A DNA stretch of 64,000 nucleotides from Blasia pusilla (taxonomy: Eukaryota; Marchantiophyta; Marchantiopsida; Blasiales), in the NCBI GenBank assembly GCA_050084515.1, contig CM114271.1, positions 54,808,001-54,872,000 on the forward strand. The letters run 5' to 3'. Positions within the stretch are counted from its first letter, which is position 1, and each line of letters opens with the position of its first letter. Position numbers and translations under genes: made by a program. Under the pieces are notes generated by a model, which was not told the DNA's origin, made no database searches, and saw only the letters and a list, made by a program, of their open reading frames with translations. Positions 28,376 through 40,349 of the stretch are shown in pieces.

Positions 28376-31300
28376 CTATTAGCTATAACAGACAATGAAA
28401 AGGTACACACAGTACAATAATTCAGATTAGATACTGAATCGCGGCTACAAGTGAAGAGGAGGTGGAGAACTAAGAGCTGCAAACTTGAGCCACACAGGAT
28501 GAAGTAGAGAAAGTCAAAACTGCAAAGAGTAGTGGAACTGTTTCGAGGTAAGTTGATTGAACGAAATCAACTCAACCATGGAATTCTTTTTTTAAGACTC
28601 TCAAAAACTTCTTCTTTACTTCTTTCAAATTTGCGAAAAGTTGACTCAAGATAAGAGGAAAGAGAAGAGATGCACACCTGAAGTGTTTATACAAGGTTTC
28701 ATGGTCCTGTAATCTCTCTTCTACTGGTGGGACGATAACTTCAACACATTTGGAGTAAGTACCGATGTCCCATGACTCTCGCATCCCATAGGGATCACGC
28801 ACGGGTTCAATTATAGAACCTTGAAGTTGTTCCTCAGATTCTTGCAGTTCTACAGAGGAAAAGCTTCGACTCCTCTTCCGTACATGTGGTAAGCACTGTC
28901 GAGACTTAGAAGCTGGAGATGAAGATGAGAATGTCTCAGCATTACAGCAGTAGAGCAAAGAGATTGACCGAACCATCTCCTCTGAGAGCTCATTGGGCCG
29001 AACACTCAACTTCTTTCGTGCTGTTCCGTTTGAGAAGCTCCCAGACCTACTTGATGAGATGATCTGTAACTCCTACAAAACATCAATGGCGGATGTAAAC
29101 ATTCATAGGAGGGACGGATGATAACAAAATGGATGGTGCAAGTAACACCAGATTCAGTAGATGGAATATCCCACCCCCCACAGAGCAGGGTAGAACCTAG
29201 ACCTGATCCTCCGAAACAATGGCAACCTTGTGTCAAGCTTTTAGGCATCTCACGACCAAAGGCACCTGGGCACCTATATTCTTACGAAACACAAGATAAC
29301 GAAATTCTAAATAAACAGCGAGATCTTTCAATCCTATCATAACACACTTCGCTCTCAAGATTCCTATTGACAGGAAGGAACTTTAATCTAGAAAAGTCTG
29401 CATTTCTTCCCATTCTTCCCTTAAAGCAGTTTCATATTTGAGACTACGAATCAGGGGGGTGGTGGCGATTCTGAGACGGTTCTCCTGGACGACCCTTCCT
29501 ATAGATAGGCCGTCATATCAAAGATCTAGCTTCAATTTAGTGATCTTCTCAAGACTTTCCATTCTTGTCGGTTATATCCTGTTTGGTTGGTTTTCCTCTA
29601 TCAGCAGGAATAACGACCTCGTGCGTGCAGATGCAGGTAAGCTTGTCATGATGATTCAATCGAATGTCACATCTTGCTAGGCAAATTTGGATCCCATAAA
29701 CTAGAGCTCTTTGTCTTCAGAACGAAACACGCTCTATTTGTTTCTTTGCAGTGAAGAACTCACTACTCAGGCTTAAAGAAACTGTAAGCCAACCAAAATG
29801 TAAGTTGCCTACCCTTCGGAAGATAAAAGCTATTTATTCATAAAGTTAGCCCCAACTTCCCCACTCCCATGGAGTCGAGGTTTTTCTTGTGCTCTATTAC
29901 TCTTCCTGGACGTAGTGAAAGAACTAGATGAGAAGCTCACGAGGATCTCAATCAACTTCCGAATGTAGACAAACTAATTACGATGTCAGTACTCTCGTGG
30001 CCTTCTAAAATCGATTCAACTTCTCTAGTTGACAATGTCATCGTAATCTCGTGTTCCAGTCTGTCAATTCAGAGTAGTAACTTGTAACAGAGCAGTTCAT
30101 TCATCCGGGGGTTCCACCATGTACGCAGTGAATGTACGCACATACCTGACTATTATCCAAGGAGTACTCAGGCAGAGCATTGAGAATTCTGTAGCTTGAT
30201 TTACCCCTTTGTTTATGTGCCGTCGACATATGCATATCCTCAAACGAACTGTTAAGATCTTCTATCCAAGAAGGGCCCTGCCAAGAAACATTCTCCACGT
30301 TTTGAAGTCAAATAAAGAAACCTCTGGAATTTTTAAAGAGTAGACACAGAATCAGTGAGAGAATAACTTGGATGAACACCAAAACTGATTGACTAAGACA
30401 AACGGTGAAGTAATTGATCATTTCCTAGTTCTTCAATTCAAGCCAGAAGAAGAGAGCATGAAGGATAAACTTATGTCGGCTAGATGCAGATAGGAAAGAG
30501 AGATGGAAGGCTCAAGGTTGAAGATATACGTAGTCCCAACACGAGCACCCAAAGAAAATGACTGAACTGATTTTTTTTTCGCAGAGCCATCGTAATATCA
30601 TAATCCAGCAGGAAGGTAAATGAGAAGACAGGGTAACCCTCGTGATTCTTACCCGCTGATGCAAGGACCCATTTTGAGCAATGGGACGCTGTGCCTGTTG
30701 TGTCTGCTCTCCCACTTCTTTTGCAACGACTCTCACACTGTCCTGACAAAAACTGTGGACCTCGTCACCTCTTTCTTCTAGTATCGGTGTGATTGAGTTT
30801 TCCACACTGTGATTCAAAATCCTCCGCGAGTTCAAAGTGGCAGCATACTGTCTAAGATGTTGCCTTAAGCGAGGGGTGATGTGGAACTGCAAAAACAAAA
30901 GGAGCCTTCTGGACTTAGGTTGGTAAGATTCTCTTTTCATTTTGTCATTAAGCCAACCATCAGAAGTTATACGCTGATGTTGATTCACCTATTGACGAGT
31001 TCACAAGAACAGATCAAACCACCAAGAAAACAGACTAATTCCACAGATGGTGTCCAAGGCTTTCTTGAACTACAGTCTAATCAAACCACCAGGAAAACAG
31101 AATTATCCCACAGATGATATTCAAGGCTTTCTTGAACTGAGGTCCACTTCATAAAGAGATCCAAGTTCCTAAAAGAAACTTTTCGACCGTGATGTCTGTT
31201 TAATATGATGATAAAGTTTTCCCATTCAGAGTACAGCTTTAGAAATAAGCTCATTACACCGTTAGTAATGAGCTCCCATTACTAACGCAGTAAACTGAGT

Positions 31301-34300
31301 TATTACACTAACCTCGGAAAAGCAGTTCTGGCAGAAATATTCATTGCACGTTTGACATAGAACTTCCGCTTCTTTGAATAGCTGGGTCCTTGCTTTGCAC
31401 ACTGCACAGCTGGGTGGTGTTGCATTTTAAAATGTCGGTTATAACTTTCAAAGCATTTTTTATAAAACGGTCACATCATAGAAAGAAAGATAACATGTGT
31501 ACACTAAGACGTCAAATCATCGAAAGACAATCCATAGAGTCTCCTGCATAAAGTAGCCTATCAGAATTATGGCCACTGACAAGCACACTAGATAAATACC
31601 CTGGAGACGAACAGAAGAACGTGAAGCATGGTAAATCGCGAAGGATCATTCACGGACTGATCAGGTATGAAGAGGAGAGTATGAAGAGGAGGCAAATTTA
31701 GGTTATGTTTGAATCAGCCTCAATACAGACAGAACTAGTAAACAAAACTTCCTTTACTTACTTGAGTAATGCAAGGACATAACCCTTAATTCGTTATTTT
31801 TGGTCCACATTCCACCTCTCCTATGAACCCTCAAACTTTCTTTGTACATTTTTTCAGTTGTATACTGAGATGTATATTCTCATAAAAACGTACGGGGAGG
31901 CATACATCTGAAGAGCATCAAAAGATCGAAGACATATGCATCCAACTGATTCTCCTAGAAATCAAAAGAGTAAATTCATGGAAGTACCCGTCGGACGCAG
32001 CAGGTAACTGCAAACTCTGAGGAGCCGTGGATACTTCTGCGCCAATGAATTTCAACTATCAGCCTCGAACGGAAGAGAAATAATTATGAACTGATCTCGT
32101 AAGCTCACGTACATTAGAAATCTGCAGATCGCGAGGTAAAAATACAATCCCAGACATTCACAAGATCAATGTTGACAGTACGTACGTCATGAGAGACTTT
32201 GACACCAACTAATGCACTGTGCAAGAATGATCGAATGATAAAAATTATCCATTGAAACTAAATTGCTGGCGTCTCTTGTATGTTGATAGTCCTGGAAACC
32301 TCCGTGTATCCTTCAGGACTGAATCATGTCTAGAACAACCAGTTTCAAACATAGGATTTGTAGTTCTCGAAGAAACTTCGGCTCTGTGAACTCCTATTTT
32401 GTAGATCTTACGAACAGATCTACAAGAATGCTCATGTTATTTTTCAGGGTAACATGTACTTATTTAGCGGATTATAGTGTTCACATTCAATAAGTTTCCT
32501 CTTGAACTACTTGATCAACTCCTCACCCTTCTTCCCTGCTTTTTCTCACCACAGGACCAAGGTGCTATTGACTCAGATTAGTTTCTTCCACTTCTATAAA
32601 ATTCAATATCTTCTATCTGTATCCGAAATCTTACATTTTTTTGTCAAATTCACGGTCAATCCCGGTTTCCTAACGGGAGGATGTTGAATTGGTCCCAGAT
32701 TACAGGACTTCACTTTGACCTTCTATTTAAAGCTAATACTTAAAAGCAATTCGCATCACATGTAATCAGTGTGATTCCAACCTGACAAAAGGCTTTCTCC
32801 AAGCTCTTCAGCCTCTTGGGTTGTCCACTCCATCTGCATCGCAAATTACAGGAATAAATCCGCCTTAGTTGTCATCCTCGCTTCAACTATCATATCATGT
32901 TAAAAAAATCCTCCGATCAGATTCAAATAGGAGGCCCCCTGAAATACGAAACCCTGGGTTAGAGAACGTTCTCTCCCAGAGCAGATATTCCTCACCGTCG
33001 CCTCGAAAAACTCCACTTCCGTGTCACTATTGTCGCTTTCATCGGTGTGCTTCGCTAAATCATCATCAGTTTCTACCAAGAACTCCATTCCAGTGTTTGG
33101 ATCGATTATTGGAGGATGTTTCACTGCTTCTCTAAGCTTCTTGCGTCCTTCTGCCTCTCGTGCAGTTATCTGGGAAATTATGAGAAAATCAATAAAATAA
33201 AAAAGAGGTAAGAAAAGGTGAGTTACATTACATGACCACGATGAAGCAATCCAAAGTAGAAAAGGTTGTAATAGGCTTTCTGAACTTCCGATCCATCAAG
33301 ATCGTAAACTAGACCGTCGTCTGTAGGCATTCTGACCTAGTACTCATCCATATACAGAAACGCTTAACTTCTTACGGCAAACAGTACCGAAACTGAATCC
33401 AGAATGGCGACAAGGTGACTGCTGCCTTCGCAATAAATTTTGAAGTTTAGGACAGATACAGGATGATGAAATTTAGGAAAGATACCAAATGCAGCACTAA
33501 TGAAGAAGGTCTCCACGATTATTTTACAACCAAAGGAGACTTTAAAGATAAATACCTCCTCATACGTAAGATCATACCACTCGTCAATGTAGCAGAAGGC
33601 ATTCCGATGGGTAAGAAGAATTATCTGCATACGAAGTAGCACCGCCCAATGTCAAAGCATGCAAATGAGACAGCCTAAGTTGTCATAGCATTTGATATTT
33701 TGCTGTTTCCCAGAAACTATACCTTCATATGCAACCTCAAGGTGTGGACGCAAGGATCTTACGGCAACATGCTACACTTAACAGATCTTACATGAACGAA
33801 AACTTAAGCCAGTCTACAACTCCCTGGAAACAGCTATAGTGCTCTCGTGGTACTCTACTCCAGCATGGAAATTTAGATTCTCAGAGATTCAACAGAGATT
33901 CGACTTCTGTTGAGCCTCTTACAATGATCTTTTGCGACTGAAACACTTCGACCCTAACCTTTTAAGCTAGACTGTTTTCCTAAAACAGTCTAGCTTAAAA
34001 ACGTTTCTTTACCTGTCGAACTCCATTAAGCATAAGCTTCTCCAAACGATTCTGCACTCCCCAATAGCTGTTTCAGGTCCACTTGCATCATCAGAAAAAG
34101 TGATCATTTCCCATTTCTTTCAATTTACGTTGTCTCCGAAAGGAAGCCGAAGATGGGATAACACAATTCAAACCTGTAATAACTCACGCTGGTATCTCAA
34201 TATTCACTATTAATACAAGCCCCCCAAAGCCAAGGACTCCCAATTTCGCAAAGAACATCATAGAACATTCATCACATTCCTGCGAAAGATGGGCAACTGG

Positions 34301-37300
34301 CAAGTAGTCTTCCCCCTAATATGCAAAAGAAGAATTCCGATTCAATGTAAAGATGGAAAACTTTGACTGGTACGTGTGTAGTGATAGCAATACTCTTCAA
34401 CTGAAGTACTCTTTAGTCAGGTGCTCTAAACCCCCATATACAGTCGTCAGGATATGCTGGCTCCGACGATGACATGTAGCTGCATTGACGAGTGGAATGC
34501 TGCTACAATGACCTCAAAAAAATCCCTCGTACGTAAGATCATACCACTCGTCAATGTATCACTATTTCTATTTGAGTCACTTTTGCCTAGAGTTCACTTA
34601 TTCACCGATATATGAAAGTAAATTACAAGAATCGGGTACGACAAAACTTTTGCAAGTGCCGTCCAATAGAGGGGTAGAATTCAACTGAGCCTGAGAGCAA
34701 TCATGGACACGAAGATAATAGCAATGAGAAACCTACTTCGCCTCCACTCTCACCAGCTTGTACGCGCACATCATGTTTACTGCAGTATTCTGCCATCCGT
34801 TTCGAAGTGGTCCAAGCCTGGCAGATTCATGAGAACGTTTGTCATGACTACTAATAGCTCCTAGACAACTTCCCTTAAAGAAGATCAAAACCCTATAGAT
34901 ATGTGTGTTTAACACCTTCCAAACATATCCGAATTACGTTTTCCGTTCAAGTCATACTATGCAAGCAATGTTACAAACCCCCAGCTAAGACCCCAAGCAA
35001 TAGACGTCAACCAGTCCTATGTTGCATTCTTCATCAAGAGCGCAACTAAGTCAAAATTTTTAAACTGATATTCAGGGCTTATCAATCGTACCCAGTTTTC
35101 TTGGAGCAGAAAAGCTGGGGATCTAACTTTGGGTCGTAGTCTCTCTTCCCGACCTGTTCAGCAAGGAAACCTCTTAGACTTGGGCCCGCATGTTGAAGGA
35201 AGCACCAATGCTATGATTGTTCGCTTTACGGGCAAATTGACTTACTGACATACGTCTTAAACGTCACAAAACTATTTGTGCTTCAGCTGCAGACTGAACA
35301 AGACACGTCTCTATCCAAGTCCGCGGAGCAAGCGGGCAGGAAAAACCTTGTCCATAGCAATGTCCACCACATCGACTTTCCGGATGGCTAACTCAGCAGG
35401 ACTTAAACCATGTATGTTCTCCGTTGATCCATCATCATTCTCATGTATGGTGATCATCTCTATCTTCAACTGCGTCACACGAGGAAAAAACATGGAAGCG
35501 GCAATCGGATTCAGTTAGGTCAATGCAGACTGCAACCACCATTCTTTAGATTATATTGTACTTCTTCCTTCAATTAATACATCGAATTTTTCTATGAAAT
35601 CAAACAGATCAATCAAACGTTCCCTTGTAGGATGAAGGAAGAAATGCATATCAGACTCTCCGTGCACAATAAAGAAAGTAACAGTATTTCTCTACAACAT
35701 ACAGATCAAGATGAGCAATTTAACCTTGTGGAAGAAAGGAACTGTTAACACAGAACGAATGTGGGGATAAGCCATCCAAGTTTTTTCATCCACCACGAGG
35801 GCACTTGATGGAACCAACTTTGTCACCTGATTCAAGCATTCAAGTCTGTCAGAGTCAGCGTCATATCGTATATCGCCAAGTCGTATTTCAGAGTGAGTGA
35901 ATTAATTTTTTATTGCCCTTGGGGATCGGAGAAGATCGAAGATTTCAAAAGCTAAAAGAATCTTATCAAATTCAATCTTACAAGTCGCTTGTGATCCAAT
36001 CGAAACCAGAAGAGTCATCTGGTTTGCATTACTAGAGACTTAAAACTGACGCATCGATGATAGATTGCTCCGAGTCAACCTGCCTACCCATTGTTACTTG
36101 GTGAAACAACTGAATGGGTGCAGGTAGTCATCAACCAGTACGAATGTGCATCTATAAGGGCGGAGCAAGGTGATCGTATCTGATTGAGTGCATAATAAGG
36201 ACAGATTATGCTCATTCAATTGTAGTTTGCACCTACTAGACCTATGTTGTCCGCAAAATTTGTCTAGTTATATGCAACCAAACCGACTCGGGACGCCCCC
36301 TAAACTTCAAGCTTCCCTTCAAATCTAATTCTCTAATGAAATGCCTCTAGATTCAAAGATTATGCTTCGCTCAGCTCATTAGCTTCCACACTATCAGAGC
36401 ATCAATTAATGTTTAGAAATTCTTTCATACCCAATCAGGTAATCGGTCTCCGAGCCTGTATAGGCTGTGCGTGAAAAAACCCTCTCCCCAGACCTCACTG
36501 ACATAGGGCGCACATGAAACCAGCTGCAGCATTAAGCACAATTTGAAAAGAAACAAATGTCAAAAACGACGTCTTCAAATCACCAGAAGCCACTTGTTCA
36601 TGTAGGCTACGAGAACAATTAAGATTGTCGCCATTCCTGATGAAATTTGACGGCTTTCAGATCACAGGAATATGCCAGACTGAAATTAACTTCACGTGCC
36701 AAACTGAAATTCTGTAAGAAAACTATGAAAGGTTTCACGCAGAAGATTTTGAATTCAAGAAAGAGTCAGAAGGCACAAAATGTGCCATTTCTGTATTTTG
36801 TTGAGAACCACAGTAAAGCTGATTGGAAGCACCTGGTACCGCTTAACAATCAAAGGCCACTTAAAAATCAACTGTCAAGAAAATTAGATTGCAAGTGCAG
36901 TCTCATGGATCAGAACCTGGCCGCCTTGACCCTCGGTAGTGTTTGTCTCGTTGGTCTTCCAATTTCCATATCGCTGCCCTCTCTTGAAATCCTCAACTGC
37001 GCATTAGTAGCCACATGAGCAGTCAACTTCTTCGAGTTCCAAAGACTACGATACCAGATTTGGGTTGGACATGCGACATCCAAAATTTGCTCATCGCCTA
37101 GGATCTCCTGGCTCATGAGAAGATAAAAAATCTTGCTAAATCAGGAGTGCTTGGTCTAAACGAGAAAGAACGTGCATTGTCGCAAGCTTTGCAGTCTCCG
37201 ACAACCGTTACATTCTCACGCTTTCGTGTGAGTTTAGGTCCCCTAGATGTTTCATTAGAGGTAAAATCCCAAAAGAGGAGTTCTGTGAAGTTACTGAATC

Positions 37301-37347
37301 AAACCTGTGAGGGGCAGCGGTATTCGCATTTCTGTGATGTGAACCAT
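25855..37347 (-). CDS. Predicted PITP - B-box zinc finger - DUF547 fusion protein
   Basis: 22-exon model: 37347-37305, 36996-36917, 36523-36431, 35826-35725, 35469-35347, 35153-35092, 34817-34737, 34067-34013, 33624-33556, 33336-33232, 33169-32996, 32833-32782, 31954-31906, 31409-31313, 30886-30653, 30277-30146, 29072-28678, 28375-28261, 28120-28061, 27028-26942, 26803-26684, 26175-25855. All introns are GT-AG and phases agree across the whole length (2649 nt, 882 residues). Residues 1-236 match the IP_trans lipid-transfer fold. About 280-345 is acidic and charged. Residues 364-405 form a B-box. About 650-776 is DUF547, a plant domain of unknown biochemistry, with a conserved tail to 882. I infer a cytosolic or membrane-peripheral protein linking lipid binding to protein contacts. 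The weakest joint is the 49-nt exon 31954-31906. If it is wrong, two adjacent genes are possible, though skipping it also keeps the frame. Confidence 0.65.
27719..27822. repeat. Intronic GGCCAGCACA repeat
   Basis: Six near-identical decamers at about 27719, 27739, 27758, 27778, 27790 and 27809, spaced 12-20 bp. They lie in the intron between exons 28120-28061 and 27028-26942. A 165-codon minus frame across it is an artefact. Confidence 0.85.
31013..31146. repeat. 67-bp tandem duplication in an intron
   Basis: Units 31013-31079 and 31080-31146 share most bases, starting ATCAAACCACCA. They lie in the intron separating the two B-box exons. Confidence 0.9.
31260..31287. repeat. 11-bp inverted repeat in the B-box intron
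   Basis: The arms 31260-31270 and 31277-31287 are exact complements around a 6-nt loop, 26 bases downstream of the first B-box exon in gene orientation. Confidence 0.85.
33960..34000. repeat. 19-bp perfect hairpin in a PITP intron
   Basis: The arms 33960-33978 and 33982-34000 pair exactly around a 3-nt loop. It starts just 12 bases inside the intron that follows exon 34067-34013, on the donor side. Confidence 0.95.
34483..34558. repeat. Inverted fragment pair copied from a PITP exon
   Basis: Bases 34531-34558 are identical over 28 nt to part of the PITP exon at 33564-33591. A second 13-nt piece in the opposite direction lies at 34483-34495, complementary to 34544-34556. Both sit in the intron upstream of exon 34067-34013. 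Confidence 0.85.
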
Positions 37348-39607
37348 GTTGAGAGCTCTCTTCGCCTGAGAAGAACGCAACAATCACCTGGCACACTATG
37401 AAATATCTTCTAGATATTTCAAAGCGGGAAGGGAGGTAAATCTTGAAAGAATAACAGACTATTCAAACTATTTTGTAGCCCGGATGGTACTTCAAAAGTT
37501 TCCACGCTCCGTTTGCATTCATGCATCCAGTGGCAACTATGCATCTTTCTTCTCCTTTTCTAGGAAAATCTACGCCCTCCTTGTGCGTTTCAAAACGCGC
37601 AAAATCCACTGGTAAGTCTCTTCCCTGTCAAGTCCGAAGAAGTCCTTGTCCCAATTAGATCGAAGATAACAGACGCGGATCATCGCGGCAGGATGTTTCT
37701 TGAAATCTATTCATCAGTTTTCAGTTTCCTTTCAATGGTAACTGAATGAAGCGGGTACAACTGGCTGTAATGCGCAAGTTTAGAAGTCCCTAACGTTGTA
37801 AAAATTCCTCTGATGTCTCACTAGAACTTGGTGAAGGCTGTTGCTTGGTATCGTTCCAACTTTCCCGTGAAGTTAGGACAACAGCTTCCAAATACGTGAT
37901 CCCGCAGAAGCTTGAAAGAAAGGCTTACATCGTTTATAATCAATGATACCAGGTGAAAACGCGGTGCGGCCAAGTTTAATCCCTACAGCAAATTAAATTG
38001 GAATCCACCTGTTTTGTAAACCTTTTCTCGCGCTTTGTGGGGGAGAAAGACTGCAGTATTGCCTTTACACAAACTAGCGTAGCACATCGCCACGACGAAA
38101 ATCTGTGGCAGAGCACTGGCAACGGGCCAATTCAGCAGATTTGTATAAAATGATGAAATGGATGAGTATAAAGAGAATAAACTGAAAAGAACTCCGCTGT
38201 AAATCGATCTTTCGTGTTCCACGGTTTGTTCTCCAGTCATCATCCACACATTTGATGTATCCTCAAGTCTCGAAGAAGCTGTTTGATCGATTACAAACAG
38301 CAGACTGGAAGTACAAAACCGTCCAAACGAAATAAGTATCAATGATAAATAAACTAGAAATTAACTTGACGTGAACATGCATAGTGTACGCTTTTCTGGC
38401 GAGTTCCTATCAATGCGGACTTCAACAAATGCATCAAGCTCCCCCGTGTCCGACTAAATTTTAGTAAGTTTCACGAGAGTGACGTTATTCTAGCGATATT
38501 TGTGCTTCGGACAGTATACCACTGGACTTAATCGTCGACTGAAGCTTATTTCGAAATCCACAGAATACACAATACTCTCTTCCTGGAGAGAAATCACGTT
38601 TGGAGATCACACTTGCTTACAATATCACGTTACGAGCAAGCTTGTTTCAAACGCGGCAAACCTCCGTTTCCTCGAAGTAGAGTAGAGCTTTTCGTATGGA
38701 TTGCTGCAGGCTACCTAGCTACTATTCGGATTGTGATAATTATAAGTTACTTCAAGTTGCACATCTGCTCTAGAACAGATTAACTCGACACAACTGCTTC
38801 CTCACCACAACATGTGAAAGGTGGTTCTCACCAAGGAGGCATCACATGACATGTTCCGATCCCCACAGAGGAGACAGTTGATCCCACTGCAACTGATGGA
38901 ACGAATCTCCAGAAGGACAGGAATAAAAATCGGCATCGAAATCATGGTTGAAGACTGAAAAGCACGGTCGGGAGCTGAGATCCGAATCATGAAGGTGAAG
39001 CGTGTGGCGAGGATGAACGGCCAACACCAAAGTGCATTACTAGCTTCCAGGCAGGTTTGTTCCTACCAAGCTTCATCCTAGATCTCTGCCTTTTGTGATC
39101 CCCCTCATTCACGACGCTCTCATAAAAGGACAAAAAGCTACGCACCGAGAAACTGAAACAAGTAATAATTATTGGCCCAATCGTCAGACGGAGCCAGATC
39201 GAGACTCTTAAGACAGTCCCGAGGAGGGGAAAAACCACTCTGGAGGACAGAGAAGCTACTATTTCGTGGTCCAGAATGGAACAACCGCGGACAGCTGATC
39301 AACAATTTTGGAACCTATTATTATTTTGGCATCTCCCTTTCAAGCAAGCCAGATCAGACCACCCGTCCCACGCGAATGCAGTTCCTCATTTTTGGGACTC
39401 CCTGAAAGCCGAACATACGCTACATCCCAGGAGCACCAATAGCAAATAGAAGCAGATAGGCACCAGGCTACCAGCCGCGCCACCAGATTCCAGAAGCCCA
39501 AGACGACAAAGACAACCACAGCGCACCAGCCGGTTTCCTAGTTTGGCGTTGACGTCAGGTTGGCGGGTCCCGCATGTTGGAGCTCCCACATCCATCGATT
39601 AGCTTTC

Positions 39608-40006
39608 ATGGACGGGTGGATCGAAAGAAGGCACACCGCTACCGCCAGTTTCGCCAGCATATCCACTTCCGTCGACTGTGATTGTTGTCGAACTACCGAA
39701 ATGTGTTACGGAAAATGTGTCCAGGAGGAGAAGGCGATCCAGCACTGGCTGAAAGGAAGTCTGGCCAGAATACGAAAGCTGGCTGTGTTGCGGAGACCAC
39801 GAGACGCAAAGTCTCCGGCCTTGCTGCAGAGACCGCGAGAGTACAATTCCCCGGCAACTGCAAACCAATCAGGACTCCGCAAAGCGAATCTGAGCTCCGC
39901 GGCACGGGACACGCAAAGAGTAAAATTGTATGAGAACCGTAATGGAAACGGTATGGTAAGAACATCGCAGAGGGGTAGATCCGTGGGACAGTTGGCTTGG
40001 CCTTAA
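39608..40006 (+). CDS. Hypothetical basic protein, doubtful
   Basis: A 132-codon frame from ATG to TAA in a GC-richer region. It is rich in Arg, Ser and Ala. Two consecutive 12-residue units, LRRPRDAKSPAL and LQRPREYNSPAT, repeat in frame. The N-terminal part holds a cluster of Cys (CDCC...CYGKC). No family is recognised and no splice or expression evidence is available, so chance is quite possible. Confidence 0.2.
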   Translation: MDGWIERRHTATASFASISTSVDCDCCRTTEMCYGKCVQEEKAIQHWLKGSLARIRKLAVLRRPRDAKSPALLQRPREYNSPATANQSGLRKANLSSAARDTQRVKLYENRNGNGMVRTSQRGRSVGQLAWP

Positions 40007-40349
40007 TTAATGAGCACCCGTTTCGTTCTTACTCTTGGTCAGCGAAAAGACTGTCAGGCTCTACATGTCTCCCGCGAACAGGACGTTCAGGCCCGTTTTG
40101 TCGAAGCTCCGGTGGACTACCCAGGTCCTTGCAGCATTTTGTAACTGATACAGTGAAATAAAATGACGAGAAAATATTCGTTCTTGCTCTTCTCTGGGAT
40201 CGATCTCCCCAACTTGCGACTCAAATTCTCAAGCATGTTACACTTCTACGGTTTTTCTGGAGTATCAATTATGTGCGATGTGTGTACGCGACCCCACGGC
40301 TTCTAAGCGTTCCGTCGTCGTAATCCTGTCACATGGTAGATTCGCATAA

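Larger units (their letters stand above)
30653..31409 (-). other. B-box-type zinc finger-coding exons
   Basis: The exon 31409-31313 encodes three CxxC pairs: Cys364/367, 381/384 and 389/392. The next exon, 30886-30653, supplies His397 and His405. The pattern C-x2-C-x13-C-x2-C-x4-C-x2-C-x4-H-x7-H is split across an intron, which supports these two exons belonging to one gene. It resembles B-boxes, which bind two zinc ions and usually mediate protein contacts. Confidence 0.8.
33232..37347 (-). other. PITP (IP_trans) domain-coding part
   Basis: Ten exons encode residues 1-271. The start MVHITEMRIPLPLT matches the PITP N-terminus. FTHSLYRLGDRLPDW, WMAYPHIRS, ENIHGLSP, CSKKTGGLGPLRNGWQ, MMCAYKLVRVEA, YWGVQNRLEKL and HRNAFCYIDEWYDLT follow in family order. 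PITPs carry phosphatidylinositol and phosphatidylcholine between membranes. Alignment to the mammalian protein needs no shift through residue 96. Thr59 is kept, but Lys61 is Ser, Asn90 is Met and Cys95 is Ile. Of the two membrane-docking tryptophans one is Tyr196 and the other is Trp197. Confidence 0.9.

Noticed and set aside
25855-37347. Splitting this locus into a PITP gene and a separate DUF547 gene
   Set aside because: Not favoured: no in-frame start codon was found before the B-box exon, exon phases agree across the junction, and no spacing typical of a gene boundary is seen. It stays possible until transcripts are checked.
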